Notes under the pieces: generated by a model
Told to the model about the DNA's origin: nothing
Seen by the model: only the letters and a program-made list of their open reading frames with translations
The model's database searches: none
Source: an uncultured Collinsella sp.
Lineage (GTDB): Bacteria; Actinomycetota; Coriobacteriia; Coriobacteriales; Coriobacteriaceae
Direction: 5' to 3'
NCBI GenBank assembly: GCA_900550815.1
Contig: URTW01000086.1
Location: 1 to 8,272, forward strand
DNA length: 8,272 bases
Part shown: positions 1-7,530 of the stretch, piece after piece
How the letters are laid out: each line of letters begins with the position of its first letter
Numbering within the stretch: position 1 is the first letter of the stretch
Program-made: the position numbers and the translations under genes

Positions 1-334
1 TAACTTTGGCGATCTCCTCGGCTGGATAGGCCAAAAGGGGCGAGCGCTGGGAGATTCCGGCGTTGTTGACGACCGTATCGAGACCGTCCATATCGGCTGC
101 AGCCTGGGTAAAGGCCTCGGTCACGGCTTCGAGTGAGGTGAGGTCGCAGGAGCGACCCCAGACCTTGGCGTCGGGATAGACGGCTGTCAGCTTCTCAACG
201 GCCGCATCGGCGGTCTCCTGACGCGAGCCAAAGACGGTGACGGTGGCACCCTCCTCGATAAAGCGGCAGGCGATGGCATAGCCGATACCGCGCGTGCCTC
301 CGGTGATGATTGCTTTCTTACCCTCGAGCAACAT
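1..334 (-). CDS. Short-chain dehydrogenase/reductase (SDR), N-terminal part, cut by the window edge
   Basis: Only the first 111 residues are inside the window; the C-terminal half with the YxxxK catalytic motif lies outside. The visible part is a Rossmann fold of the classical SDR type: the glycine-rich cofactor motif TGGTRGIG is at residues 11-18 and the structural NNAG motif at 90-93. An acidic CDL at 63-65 fits the adenine-contacting position. An arginine after the second strand (FGSRQ, residues 35-39) suggests NADP(H) rather than NAD(H), which is inference. The ATG at 332-334 is preceded on the minus strand by a GGAGG ribosome binding site at good spacing. Family relatives include FabG-like 3-oxoacyl-ACP reductases and sugar or steroid alcohol dehydrogenases. 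Substrate cannot be told from this half, so no symbol is given. It lies downstream of hom on the same strand, but the hom terminator separates them, so it is probably transcribed on its own. Confidence 0.9.
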   Translation of the reverse strand, partial: MLLEGKKAIITGGTRGIGYAIACRFIEEGATVTVFGSRQETADAAVEKLTAVYPDAKVWGRSCDLTSLEAVTEAFTQAAADMDGLDTVVNNAGISQRSPLLAYPAEEIAKV

Positions 335-416
335 GGTGCCTCCATTCTTCGGGGGTGGACGTACGCAGCACAGGATAGCGGCGGACAAAAGCAAACATGC
401 CTGCTTATCGGTGAGC

Positions 417-445
417 GGTATCCCTGGTTGACACCGAACGGTCAA
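417..445 (-). promoter_or_regulatory. Candidate promoter with overlapping inverted repeat upstream of the SDR gene
   Basis: On the minus strand there is a -35-like TTGACC (440-445), a 17-base spacer, and a weak -10-like GATACC (417-422), about 80 bases before the SDR start codon. The -35 box is one edge of an interrupted palindrome at 428-445, TTGAC-8 bases-GTCAA, which could be a repressor operator. The -10 matches the consensus at only three positions, so this is a tentative call based on spacing and symmetry alone. Confidence 0.3.
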
Positions 446-492
446 ATTGTTCAAACGCGGATCGCGTCAATGCGCCCCGAGCGTGCAAATAA

Positions 493-526
493 AAGGGCTC
501 CCGTCCAAGACCAGACGGGAGCCCTT
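493..526 (-). terminator. Intrinsic terminator of hom
   Basis: The arms at 493-505 and 514-526 are perfect 13-base complements (AAGGGCTCCCGTC and its reverse complement) around an 8-base loop. Read on the minus strand, the stem runs straight into TTTTATTT. The hairpin begins about 30 bases after the hom stop codon, the usual position for a Rho-independent terminator. It also isolates hom from the SDR gene further along the same strand. Confidence 0.92.
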
Positions 527-557
527 CGAGCAAATGCGTTGTGGGGTGTAAACCGAA

Positions 558-1901
558 CTAGTTGGCCATGACGCCTTCGGTCCAGGCCTCAACGTCCTCG
601 ATGCGCAGGACGTTGGCGACCTCGGCCACGCAGTCGACGCTGGCAAGCTCGGCGGCGGCAGCCTGGACGTCCTTCTCGAGTGCGCGGTGCGTCAGGAAGA
701 TGACCGAGCAGGCATCGCTGACACCCGACTTGCCGTCCTCGACTTGGTTGATGAGCGAGATCGAAATGTTGTGCTTGGCAAAGATGTCGACCGTCTCGGA
801 CAGGGCGCCCACGCGGTCGGCGACCTTCAGGCGCACATAGTACTTGGTCTGGAGCTCGTCCATGGGCTTAAAGGCGAGGTTGTGACCATAGGGCTCAATC
901 TCGGGCAGCGGAGCCACGCCCCGGCTGATCTGCTCGGAGAGCGACAGGATATCGCCCACGACGGCGCTCGCGGTGGGGAAGGAGCCTGCGCCGGCACCGT
1001 AGAACATGGTCTCGCCCACGGCGTCGCCTACCACGTAGACGGCGTTCATGGCGCCGTTGACCTTGGCAAGCATGTGGTCGGCGGGGATCAGCGTGGGATG
1101 CACGCGGACGTCGACGCCAGCATCGGTGTTGCGTGCGATGCCCAGCAGCTTGATGGTGTAGCCGAGCTCGCGGGCCTGGGCGATGTCCTCGGCGCCGATG
1201 GTGCGGATACCCTGCTGGTACACATCATCGGTGGTCACGCGGGTGCCAAAGCCGATGGAAGCGAGGATTGCCGTCTTGCTGGCGGCGTCGAAGCCGTCGA
1301 CGTCGGCGGACGGGTCGGCCTCGGCATAGCCCTTTGCCTGGGCGTCGGCGAGCACGTCAGCGTAATCGGCGCCCTCGGCGTCCATGCGCGACAGGATGTA
1401 GTTGGTGGTGCCGTTGAGGATGCCGGCGATGGTCAGGATCTTGTTGCCCACCAGATCGTGCTCAAGCGTGCTCACGATGGGGATGCCGCCGCCGCAGCTG
1501 GCCTCGCACTTAATCTGCACGCCGCACGCGTGTGCCTTCTTGGCAAGCGTCTCGACGTGACGGCCCAGCAGGGCCTTGTTGGCAGAGACGACGTGCTTGC
1601 CGTTCTCGAAGGCGGTGGTGAAGATTTCGGTCGCGGGGTGCTCGCCGCCGATGAGCTCGACGACGATATCGACGGCGGGGTCGGTGACGACGTCGTGCCA
1701 GTCGCTCGTAAAGGCCTCGCGCTCAATGCCTGCCGCCTCGGCCTGCTCCCCGGCAAGCGCGCAGGCGCGGGTCAGCTTAAGGTCGATGCCGTAGGCGGCC
1801 AGGTATTCATCGTGGTGGCTCTTGATCAGACGGGCCACGCCGCCGCCGACGGTTCCCAGACCGATGAGGCCGACGTTCACGGTGCGCAGGGGTTCGCTCA
1901 T
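558..1901 (-). CDS. hom: Homoserine dehydrogenase with C-terminal ACT domain
   Basis: Catalyses NAD(P)H-dependent reduction of aspartate semialdehyde to L-homoserine (EC 1.1.1.3), the branch step toward threonine, methionine and, via threonine, isoleucine; cytoplasmic. The 447-residue length is typical of the monofunctional, ACT-containing form. Visible features are the nucleotide-binding GLGTVGGG (residues 14-21), SANKALL (107-112), GGGIPI (137-142), NGTTNYIL (163-170), and the catalytic block around E194, with D205 and K209 in GFDAASK corresponding to the Asp/Lys pair known from yeast homoserine dehydrogenase. Residues about 354-430 form an ACT domain, which in this family commonly senses threonine, so feedback inhibition is likely. 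The ATG at 1899-1901 has AAGGAG about six bases upstream on the minus strand. No aspartokinase, thrB or thrC lies next to it, and an intrinsic terminator follows, so it looks monocistronic here. Confidence 0.97.
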   Translation of the reverse strand: MSEPLRTVNVGLIGLGTVGGGVARLIKSHHDEYLAAYGIDLKLTRACALAGEQAEAAGIEREAFTSDWHDVVTDPAVDIVVELIGGEHPATEIFTTAFENGKHVVSANKALLGRHVETLAKKAHACGVQIKCEASCGGGIPIVSTLEHDLVGNKILTIAGILNGTTNYILSRMDAEGADYADVLADAQAKGYAEADPSADVDGFDAASKTAILASIGFGTRVTTDDVYQQGIRTIGAEDIAQARELGYTIKLLGIARNTDAGVDVRVHPTLIPADHMLAKVNGAMNAVYVVGDAVGETMFYGAGAGSFPTASAVVGDILSLSEQISRGVAPLPEIEPYGHNLAFKPMDELQTKYYVRLKVADRVGALSETVDIFAKHNISISLINQVEDGKSGVSDACSVIFLTHRALEKDVQAAAAELASVDCVAEVANVLRIEDVEAWTEGVMAN

Positions 1902-1955
1902 AGATAGCTCCTTCGTGCATCTTATGGATGGATTAACCGCTTAAAGGTTGAGTGC

Positions 1956-1984
1956 ATTCTAGCGTGAACCGAGGGCGCGTGCTC
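1956..1984 (-). promoter_or_regulatory. Candidate promoter of hom
   Basis: On the minus strand a good -10-like TAGAAT occupies 1956-1961, about 55 bases before the hom start. The base stretch 17 further upstream (1979-1984, GAGCAC) is a poor -35, so an activator or an extended contact may be needed. A consensus TTGACA also occurs at 2077-2082 on the minus strand, but the hexamer at the right distance (TTTGTA) is a poor -10. The rest of the 1902-2153 gap shows no leader peptide or T-box features. Confidence 0.3.
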
Positions 1985-2153
1985 GCCAGTTAACAGGAGT
2001 CGCACAAAACGGCACCCCCGAAACGCTGCTGAAACATTGGAAACACGCTCGCTACAAACGAACTTCCGTAACAAACTGTCAACGTTTGCACCATAAGGTT
2101 TGCTCCGTACCGCAAGACGGCCGCGCTGCGGCCAGCGAAAAAAGGGGGACACC

Positions 2154-2349
2154 ATGTTTAGCATCAACAACGTACTTAACCGCAGGAGTTTCCTTGTCGG
2201 AGCCACGCTTATTTTTGCCCCGATCTATTACACCCCAGCGTCCGTTTTGCTCAAGAACGCCAAGGACATGAGCTACGACATGACACTAATGGGTGTCGAC
2301 GGCATGGACAGCCTATGTGATCCAGGACGGCAAGTACATCGCTTCCTAA
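2154..2349 (+). pseudogene. Remnant of a second LivJ-type substrate-binding protein (two internal deletions, frameshift)
   Basis: This short reading frame is a collage of three pieces of a LivJ paralogue. It starts with a ribosome binding site (AAAGGGGG), ATG at 2154 and a Tat-type signal start, NRRSFLVGA, equivalent to NRRSVIASA in the intact livJ. It then jumps at 2199 to a 38-residue stretch (2199-2312) matching livJ residues 238-275 at 31 of 38 residues and 91 of 114 bases by my count. At about 2311 it jumps again, into the +1 frame, where 2311-2349 reads AYVIQDGKYIAS followed by TAA, matching the livJ C-terminus AYVITDGKYVQA. Roughly 215 and 108 codons are therefore missing and the ligand-binding lobes are lost. 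The original frame continues without homology to a stop at 2403-2405, so an 83-residue product could be made, but it would not be a binding protein. The homology is read directly from the sequence; the order of events is inferred. Confidence 0.93.
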
Positions 2350-2427
2350 GTGCGCATAAAGCACGACCGGTGAGGCTGTTTTATTCAGGGCAGGGACGCC
2401 TGTAACAGAATGGAAACATTACTTTTA

Positions 2428-2479
2428 CATAATAAAGTGGCTAAACTGCATAAAACAATGGAAATACGCATAATTATGG
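2428..2479 (+). repeat. Three degenerate CATAA...TGG direct repeats upstream of livJ
   Basis: Three related units, CATAATAAAGTGG (2428-2440), CATAAAACAATGG (2449-2461) and CATAATTATGG (2469-2479), start 21 and 20 bases apart, close to two turns of the helix. They sit in the AT-rich spacer between the pseudogene and livJ, about 60-110 bases upstream of the best -10-like element. This phasing would suit a regulator binding one face of DNA, such as an Lrp-like protein, but AT-rich DNA yields chance repeats and the units are imperfect. Confidence 0.35.
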
Positions 2480-2539
2480 ATAAATGAACAAATCCAAAGA
2501 AAAGTCGAAATAATCGCCACTTTTCTCAACTAAAGCGTC

Positions 2540-2545
2540 TACTAT
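2540..2545 (+). promoter_or_regulatory. Candidate -10 element of the liv operon promoter
   Basis: TACTAT at 2540-2545 lies about 75 bases before the livJ start and just upstream of the leader hairpins. The hexamer 17 bases upstream (CCACTT, 2517-2522) is a weak -35, so activation through upstream sites is possible. The wider spacer 2350-2620 contains no gene that I can support. Confidence 0.3.
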
Positions 2546-2553
2546 TTTGCGAA

Positions 2554-2599
2554 CGCCGAACACGGCGAAGGATGGCCTGTCGGGTAACCGAAACCCGAC
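2554..2599 (+). promoter_or_regulatory. Two hairpins in the livJ 5' leader
   Basis: The first hairpin is CGCCG-AACA-CGGCG (2554-2567), a five-pair stem with a tetraloop. The second is GTCGGGT-AACCGAA-ACCCGAC (2579-2599), a perfect seven-pair stem ending about ten bases before the AGGAG ribosome binding site of livJ. Neither is followed by a T-tract, so they are not plain terminators. They may protect the 5' end of the abundant binding-protein mRNA or modulate translation. The pairing is seen in the sequence; the role is inferred. Confidence 0.5.
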
Positions 2600-2620
2600 G
2601 AGATTTGAGAGGAGAGCCGC

Positions 2621-3808
2621 ATGTCGAGCCTCACCGGTAAGTCATTGAACCCTGTTATGAATCGCAGGAGCGTTATCGCGAGCGCAGCAGGTCTGGGGGC
2701 GATGTCCATTCTAGCTGGCTGCTCCTCCAACGGCGGCGACAGCGGTTCCGCTTCGGGCGACGCTTCGTTTAAGATCGGCACCATCGGCCCGCTGACCGGC
2801 GCCAACGCGTCCTACGGCAAGTCTGTTACCCAGGGTGTCGAGCTTGGCTGCAAGGATTTTTCGACCAAGGAGCTGCCGCTTGCCAGCAAGGCCGAGGATG
2901 ACCAGGCCGATGGCGAGAAGGCCGTCAACGCCTTCAACACCCTGCTCGACTGGGGCATGCAGGCCCTCGTCGGCCCGACCACCACGGGTGCGTCGGTTGC
3001 CGTTGCCGCCGAGTGCGGTAACGACCCCAAGACGCTCATGATCACCCCGTCCGCGTCCTCCGAGGACGTCACCGACGGCAAGGATTGCGTCTTCCAGGTT
3101 TGCTTCACCGACCCCAACCAGGGTGTCAACGCTGCCAAGTTCCTGGCGCAGAAGTATGCGGACGAGAAGTTCGTGCTGTTCTATAACTCCGGCGACGCCT
3201 ATTCTTCGGGCATCGCAGATTCCTTTAAAGCCCAGGCCGCTGAGTCCAAGCTCGAGATTGTTGACGAGGAGACCTTTAAGGACGACTCCGCCACGAGCTT
3301 TACCAACCAGCTGACCAAGGCCAAGCAGGCCGGCGCCACCATGATCTTTGCGCCGATCTACTACACGCCGGCGTCCGTCCTGCTCAAGAACGCCAAGGAC
3401 ATGGGCTACGACGTCAAGATGATGGGCTGCGACGGTATGGACGGCATCCTGGGCGTTGAGGGCTTCGATACCTCTCTTGCCGAGGGTCTGCTGCTCATGA
3501 CCCCGTTCTCCGCCGACGACGAGAAGAACGCCGACTTCGTTAACGCTTACAAGGATAAGTACGGCGATACCCCCGACCAGTTTGCCGCTGACGCCTACGA
3601 CGGCGTGCACGCGGTGGCCGAGGCCGTCAAGGAGGCCGGTCTAGGTGTCGCCGCCGAACCGACCGAAATCGCCGAGAAGCAGTCCAAGGCTATGCTCAAG
3701 ATTACCGTTGACGGTCTGACCGGCAAGCTCACCTGGAACGATAAGGGCCAGGTCCAGAAGGAGCCCACGGCGTACGTCATCACCGACGGCAAGTACGTAC
3801 AGGCCTAA
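2621..3808 (+). CDS. livJ: Branched-chain amino acid ABC transporter, substrate-binding lipoprotein (LivJ/LivK type)
   Basis: Extracytoplasmic ligand-binding component of the high-affinity branched-chain amino acid importer; it delivers ligand to LivH/LivM. The 395 residues show a long n-region, a twin-arginine type NRRSV (14-18), a hydrophobic stretch and a lipobox LAGC with the lipidated cysteine at 34, then a serine/glycine-rich linker. The mature part is a type I periplasmic-binding fold (Peripla_BP_6), beginning KIGTIGPLTG near residue 52, where the family binds the ligand backbone, with IFAPIYYTPASVL around 242-254. The ATG at 2621 is chosen because AGGAG lies six bases before it; the internal Met13 has no ribosome binding site. 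Gene order J-H-M-G-F supports the role. Exact ligand preference (Leu, Ile, Val or other) cannot be told. A decayed paralogue lies directly upstream. Confidence 0.95.
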   Translation: MSSLTGKSLNPVMNRRSVIASAAGLGAMSILAGCSSNGGDSGSASGDASFKIGTIGPLTGANASYGKSVTQGVELGCKDFSTKELPLASKAEDDQADGEKAVNAFNTLLDWGMQALVGPTTTGASVAVAAECGNDPKTLMITPSASSEDVTDGKDCVFQVCFTDPNQGVNAAKFLAQKYADEKFVLFYNSGDAYSSGIADSFKAQAAESKLEIVDEETFKDDSATSFTNQLTKAKQAGATMIFAPIYYTPASVLLKNAKDMGYDVKMMGCDGMDGILGVEGFDTSLAEGLLLMTPFSADDEKNADFVNAYKDKYGDTPDQFAADAYDGVHAVAEAVKEAGLGVAAEPTEIAEKQSKAMLKITVDGLTGKLTWNDKGQVQKEPTAYVITDGKYVQA

Positions 3809-3840
3809 TAGGCCGCCTTACATAGAGCGGTTTTGATCCC

Positions 3841-3870
3841 AAGCAGGGGAGGTTTTGGCCTTCCCTGCTT
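3841..3870 (+). promoter_or_regulatory. Hairpin after livJ, without T-tract
   Basis: The arms at 3841-3852 and 3859-3870 form a 12-pair stem (one G-U pair) with a six-base loop, starting about 30 bases past the livJ stop. What follows is GCTTGGTATC rather than a run of T, so it is not a convincing full terminator. In binding-protein transport operons such hairpins are known to stabilise the upstream mRNA segment or cause partial termination, giving more binding protein than membrane subunits. That role is inferred here. Confidence 0.6.
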
Positions 3871-3880
3871 GCTTGGTATC

Positions 3881-3902
3881 TAGGGACAGTGTAACGTCCC
3901 TG
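3881..3902 (+). repeat. Short inverted repeat TAGGGAC...GTCCCTG between livJ and livH
   Basis: AGGGAC (3882-3887) and GTCCCT (3896-3901) are perfect complements around an eight-base loop, with a T-G pair beyond them. The sequence runs on into TTTCATAC, so weak terminator activity is possible. The same TAGGGAC/GTCCCTA core forms the inner part of the large inverted repeat after livF, which suggests both belong to one dispersed repeat family. Confidence 0.45.
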
Positions 3903-3947
3903 TTTCATACATTAACTGGAAACCTATTCGAAAGGGGGATGTGGAAC

Positions 3948-4829
3948 ATGACGGTCTTTATCCAATACCTGGTCAACGGCCTGTCCATGGGCAGCGTCTA
4001 CGCCATCATCGCGTTGGGCTACACCATGGTCTACGGTATCGCCAAGATGCTCAACTTCGCTCACGGCGATGTCATCATGGTCGGTGCCTATGTCTCGTTC
4101 TGCGCCACGTCGTATCTCGGCCTCCCGGGCTGGGCATCTGTAGTTCTCTCTTGCGTGGCCTGCACGGTTCTCGGTGTTCTCATTGAGGGCCTGGCCTATA
4201 AGCCGCTGCGCCAAGCAGGCCCGCTGGCCGTTCTGATTACGGCTATCGGCGTGTCCTACTTCCTGCAGAACGCCGCGCAGCTTCTGTGGGGCGCCACGCC
4301 CAAGAACTTCACTTCGCTCGTCACCTTCCAGGTGCCGGAGTTCTTGGCCAAGTTCAACGTAAGCGCCGTCTCGCTCGTCACCATCGTCGCCTGCCTGGTT
4401 ATCATGGCCGGCCTGATGTTCTTTACAGGTAAGACCAAGATGGGCAAGGCCATGCGCGCCGTGTCCGAGGACAAGGCTGCCGCTCAGCTCATGGGCATCA
4501 ACGTCAACCGCACCATTTCGATGACGTTTGCCATCGGCTCTGCCCTTGCCGCCATCGCCGGCGTGCTGCTGTGCTCCTACTCGCCGGTGCTGCAGCCCAC
4601 GACGGGTGCTATGCCTGGCATCAAGGCCTTCGACGCCGCTGTCTTCGGTGGCATCGGCTCCATCCCCGGTGCCTTTGTCGGTGGCATTCTCATCGGCATC
4701 ATCGAGGCGATGGCGCAGGCTTACATTTCCACGAGTCTTGCCAACTCCATCGTCTTTGGTGTTCTGATCATCGTCCTGCTCGTCAAGCCTGCCGGCCTCT
4801 TGGGCAAGTACGTCCCCGAGAAGGTGTAG
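3948..4829 (+). CDS. livH: Branched-chain amino acid ABC transporter, permease LivH
   Basis: Integral membrane subunit that pairs with LivM to form the translocation path. The 293 residues carry the LivH signatures near the N-terminus (NGLSMGSVYAIIALGYTMVYG followed by LNFAHGDVIMVGAY), a cytoplasmic coupling segment, GKAMRAVSEDKAAAQLMGIN, that contacts the ATPases, and a C-terminal GGIGSIPGAFVGGILIGIIE. About eight hydrophobic segments are visible, as usual for the family. The ATG at 3948 is chosen because AAAGGGGG lies nine bases upstream and the protein then begins like other LivH proteins. An ATG at 3939 touches the ribosome binding site itself, and longer non-ATG starts would add unrelated residues encoded by the intergenic hairpin. 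The stop is followed directly by livM. Confidence 0.95.
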   Translation: MTVFIQYLVNGLSMGSVYAIIALGYTMVYGIAKMLNFAHGDVIMVGAYVSFCATSYLGLPGWASVVLSCVACTVLGVLIEGLAYKPLRQAGPLAVLITAIGVSYFLQNAAQLLWGATPKNFTSLVTFQVPEFLAKFNVSAVSLVTIVACLVIMAGLMFFTGKTKMGKAMRAVSEDKAAAQLMGINVNRTISMTFAIGSALAAIAGVLLCSYSPVLQPTTGAMPGIKAFDAAVFGGIGSIPGAFVGGILIGIIEAMAQAYISTSLANSIVFGVLIIVLLVKPAGLLGKYVPEKV

Positions 4830-4838
4830 GTGAGCGTT

Positions 4839-5907
4839 ATGAAGTTTCTTAAAGACAAGCAGACGCGTCACGACTTTGTCACGTACGCCATGTGCGTTGT
4901 GGCGTTCGCCATCGTGTTCTTTATGCAGTCTAACCACATGATCCCGCGCATGATCGCCGGTCAGCTGGTTCCCATCACGGCCTATATCGTCATGGCCATC
5001 TCCCTTAACCTCGTCGTCGGCATCGCGGGCGACTTGTCGCTGGGCCACGCGGGCTTTATGAGCGTCGGCGCCTATACGGGCATCGTTACCGCTGTCGCGC
5101 TGGAGAGCGCCGTTCCCTCCGATCCGGTGCGCCTGATCATCAGCATTGTGGTCGGCGCTATCGCCGCTGCTATCTTGGGCTTCTTGATTGGTATCCCGGT
5201 CCTGCGCCTGAGCGGCGACTATCTGGCCATCGTGACCCTGGCTTTTGGCGAGATCATCAAAGAGATCGTCACCTGCCTCATTGTGGGCGTCGACTCCCGC
5301 GGCCTGCACGTGATCTTTAACATCACGGGCAACTCTACGATCGATGACCTGCACCTGCTCGAGGACGGCACCGCCATCATCAAGGGCGCCCAGGGCGCCT
5401 CGGGCGTGTCGACGTACTCGACCTTCCTCGCCGGTGCCATCCTGGTCATGGTCGCACTCGTGATCGTGCTCAACCTGGTTCGCAGCCGTACCGGCCGTGC
5501 CATTATGGCCGTGCGCGATAACAAGATTGCAGCCGAGTCCGTAGGCATCTCCGTCACCGAGTACCGCATGATCGCCTTCGTGGTTTCCGCTGCCCTCGCC
5601 GGTGCTGCCGGAGCTCTCTTCGGCGGTAACTTCTCGCAGCTCTCCGCCACCAAGTTCGACTTCAACACGTCCATCCTCATCCTGGTGTTCGTGGTCCTGG
5701 GTGGTCTGGGCAATATGCGCGGCTCCGTCATCGCCGCGGCGTTGCTCACAGTGCTTCCCGAGCTGCTCCGTCAGTTCTCGGACTATCGCATGCTCATCTA
5801 CGCCATCGTGCTGATCCTGGTCATGATCTTTACCAACAACCCGCAGCTCAAGGCATTCTTCGCACGCATTAAGGACCGCCTTGCTTCCAAGAAGGAGGTG
5901 GCAGCCG

Positions 5908-5918
<11 letters not shown>
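4839..5918 (+). CDS. livM: Branched-chain amino acid ABC transporter, permease LivM
   Basis: Second membrane subunit of the importer. The protein of 359 residues starts with a short charged n-region (KFLKDKQTRHDF), then multiple membrane segments. Family signatures are LNLVVGIAGDLSLGHAGFMSVGAY in the first third, PVLRLSGDYLAIVTLAFGEI, the cytoplasmic coupling segment GRAIMAVRDNKIAAESVGI, and the C-terminal LGGLGNMRGSVIAAALLTVLPE. I chose the ATG at 4839, which has AGGTG six bases upstream. A GTG at 4830, directly after the livH stop, is a real alternative (three residues longer, with GAGAAGG five bases upstream) and would make the two genes abut. The end overlaps livG by 11 bases, implying translational coupling. 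Confidence 0.95.
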
Positions 5919-6768
<850 letters not shown>

Positions 6769-7482
6769 ATGGCAGAGCCGATGCTTTCCGTCTACAACAT
6801 CAACGTCTGGTACGGCGCCATCCACGCCATTAAGGACATCTCCTTTAACGTCAACGAGGGTGAGATCGTGGCCCTGATTGGCGCCAACGGTGCCGGCAAG
6901 TCCACGACGCTCAAGACCGTCTCGGGCCTGCTGCGCTCTAAGACCGGCTCCATCAAGTTTATGGGCGAGGACATTACCCATACGCCCGCTGATAAGCTGG
7001 TTGGTAAGGGCCTGGCTCAGGTGCCCGAGGGTCGTCGTGCCTTTTTGCAGATGACGGTCGAGGAGAACCTGGAAATGGGTGCCTATACGCAGCCCAAGTC
7101 AACGGTGGCTCCGGGCCTCGAGCGCGTCTACGAGCAGTTCCCGCGCCTGAAGGAGCGTCGTCGCCAGGTCGCCGGTACCCTTTCGGGCGGCGAGCAGCAG
7201 ATGCTCGTTATGGGCCGCGCCCTTATGAGTAACCCTAAGCTGCTCATGCTCGACGAACCCTCCATGGGTCTGGCGCCGATTCTGATCGAACAGATCTTCC
7301 AAATTGTCGAGGACCTGCACAAGGCCGGCACCACGGTGCTTCTGGTCGAGCAAAACGCGCAGATGGCGCTTTCCATCGCCACACGCGGTTACGTGCTCGA
7401 GACCGGCAAGATCACCATGACCGGCACCGGCCAAGAGCTCCTGCACGACGATAACGTCCGCAAAGCCTACCTCGGAGGCTAA
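6769..7482 (+). CDS. livF: Branched-chain amino acid ABC transporter, ATP-binding protein LivF
   Basis: Second ATPase of the importer, expected to form a heterodimer with LivG under the LivH/LivM channel. The 237-residue length is typical. Motifs are Walker A GANGAGKST (38-46), the LivF hallmark QVPEGRR (84-90), signature LSGGEQQ (138-144) and Walker B LLMLDEP (158-164). The usual switch histidine is replaced by Q195 in LVEQN, which is normal for LivF. The ATG directly follows the livG stop, with AAGGGGGAG upstream inside the end of livG. It is the last gene of the operon and a strong intrinsic terminator follows within about ten bases. Confidence 0.96.
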   Translation: MAEPMLSVYNINVWYGAIHAIKDISFNVNEGEIVALIGANGAGKSTTLKTVSGLLRSKTGSIKFMGEDITHTPADKLVGKGLAQVPEGRRAFLQMTVEENLEMGAYTQPKSTVAPGLERVYEQFPRLKERRRQVAGTLSGGEQQMLVMGRALMSNPKLLMLDEPSMGLAPILIEQIFQIVEDLHKAGTTVLLVEQNAQMALSIATRGYVLETGKITMTGTGQELLHDDNVRKAYLGG

Positions 7483-7492
7483 CCCACCTAAC

Positions 7493-7530
7493 AAAAGGGG
7501 CGCTGACTATCTCAGTCAGCGCCCCTTTTT
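7493..7530 (+). terminator. Intrinsic terminator of the liv operon
   Basis: The arms at 7493-7508 and 7514-7529 are perfect 16-base complements (AAAAGGGGCGCTGACT and its reverse complement) around the five-base loop ATCTC, with a run of five T at 7526-7530. It starts ten bases after the livF stop. The A-run on the left arm gives it potential in both directions, but no gene reads toward it from the right here. Confidence 0.95.

Noticed and set aside
687..1907. Long plus-strand reading frame (406 codons) opposite hom
   Set aside because: It is the antisense shadow of a high-GC gene with clear homoserine dehydrogenase motifs on the other strand. Its translation is low in complexity and matches no family I know.
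2119..2137. GC-rich hairpin GGCCGC-GCT-GCGGCC before the pseudogene
   Set aside because: Two mutually exclusive small stems are possible here and no T-run follows on either useful side, so no terminator or regulatory call is justified.
3855..3947. Longer upstream start for livH
   Set aside because: The extra residues are encoded by the intergenic hairpins and repeat, have no family similarity, and lie before the ribosome binding site at 3931-3938.
5881..5907. Earlier start for livG inside livM
   Set aside because: It would place the start before the strong GAAGGAGGTGG site, which is spaced correctly for the ATG at 5908.
7361..7366. Missing switch histidine in LivF (glutamine instead)
   Set aside because: LVEQN is the normal form in LivF proteins, so this is not a defect.
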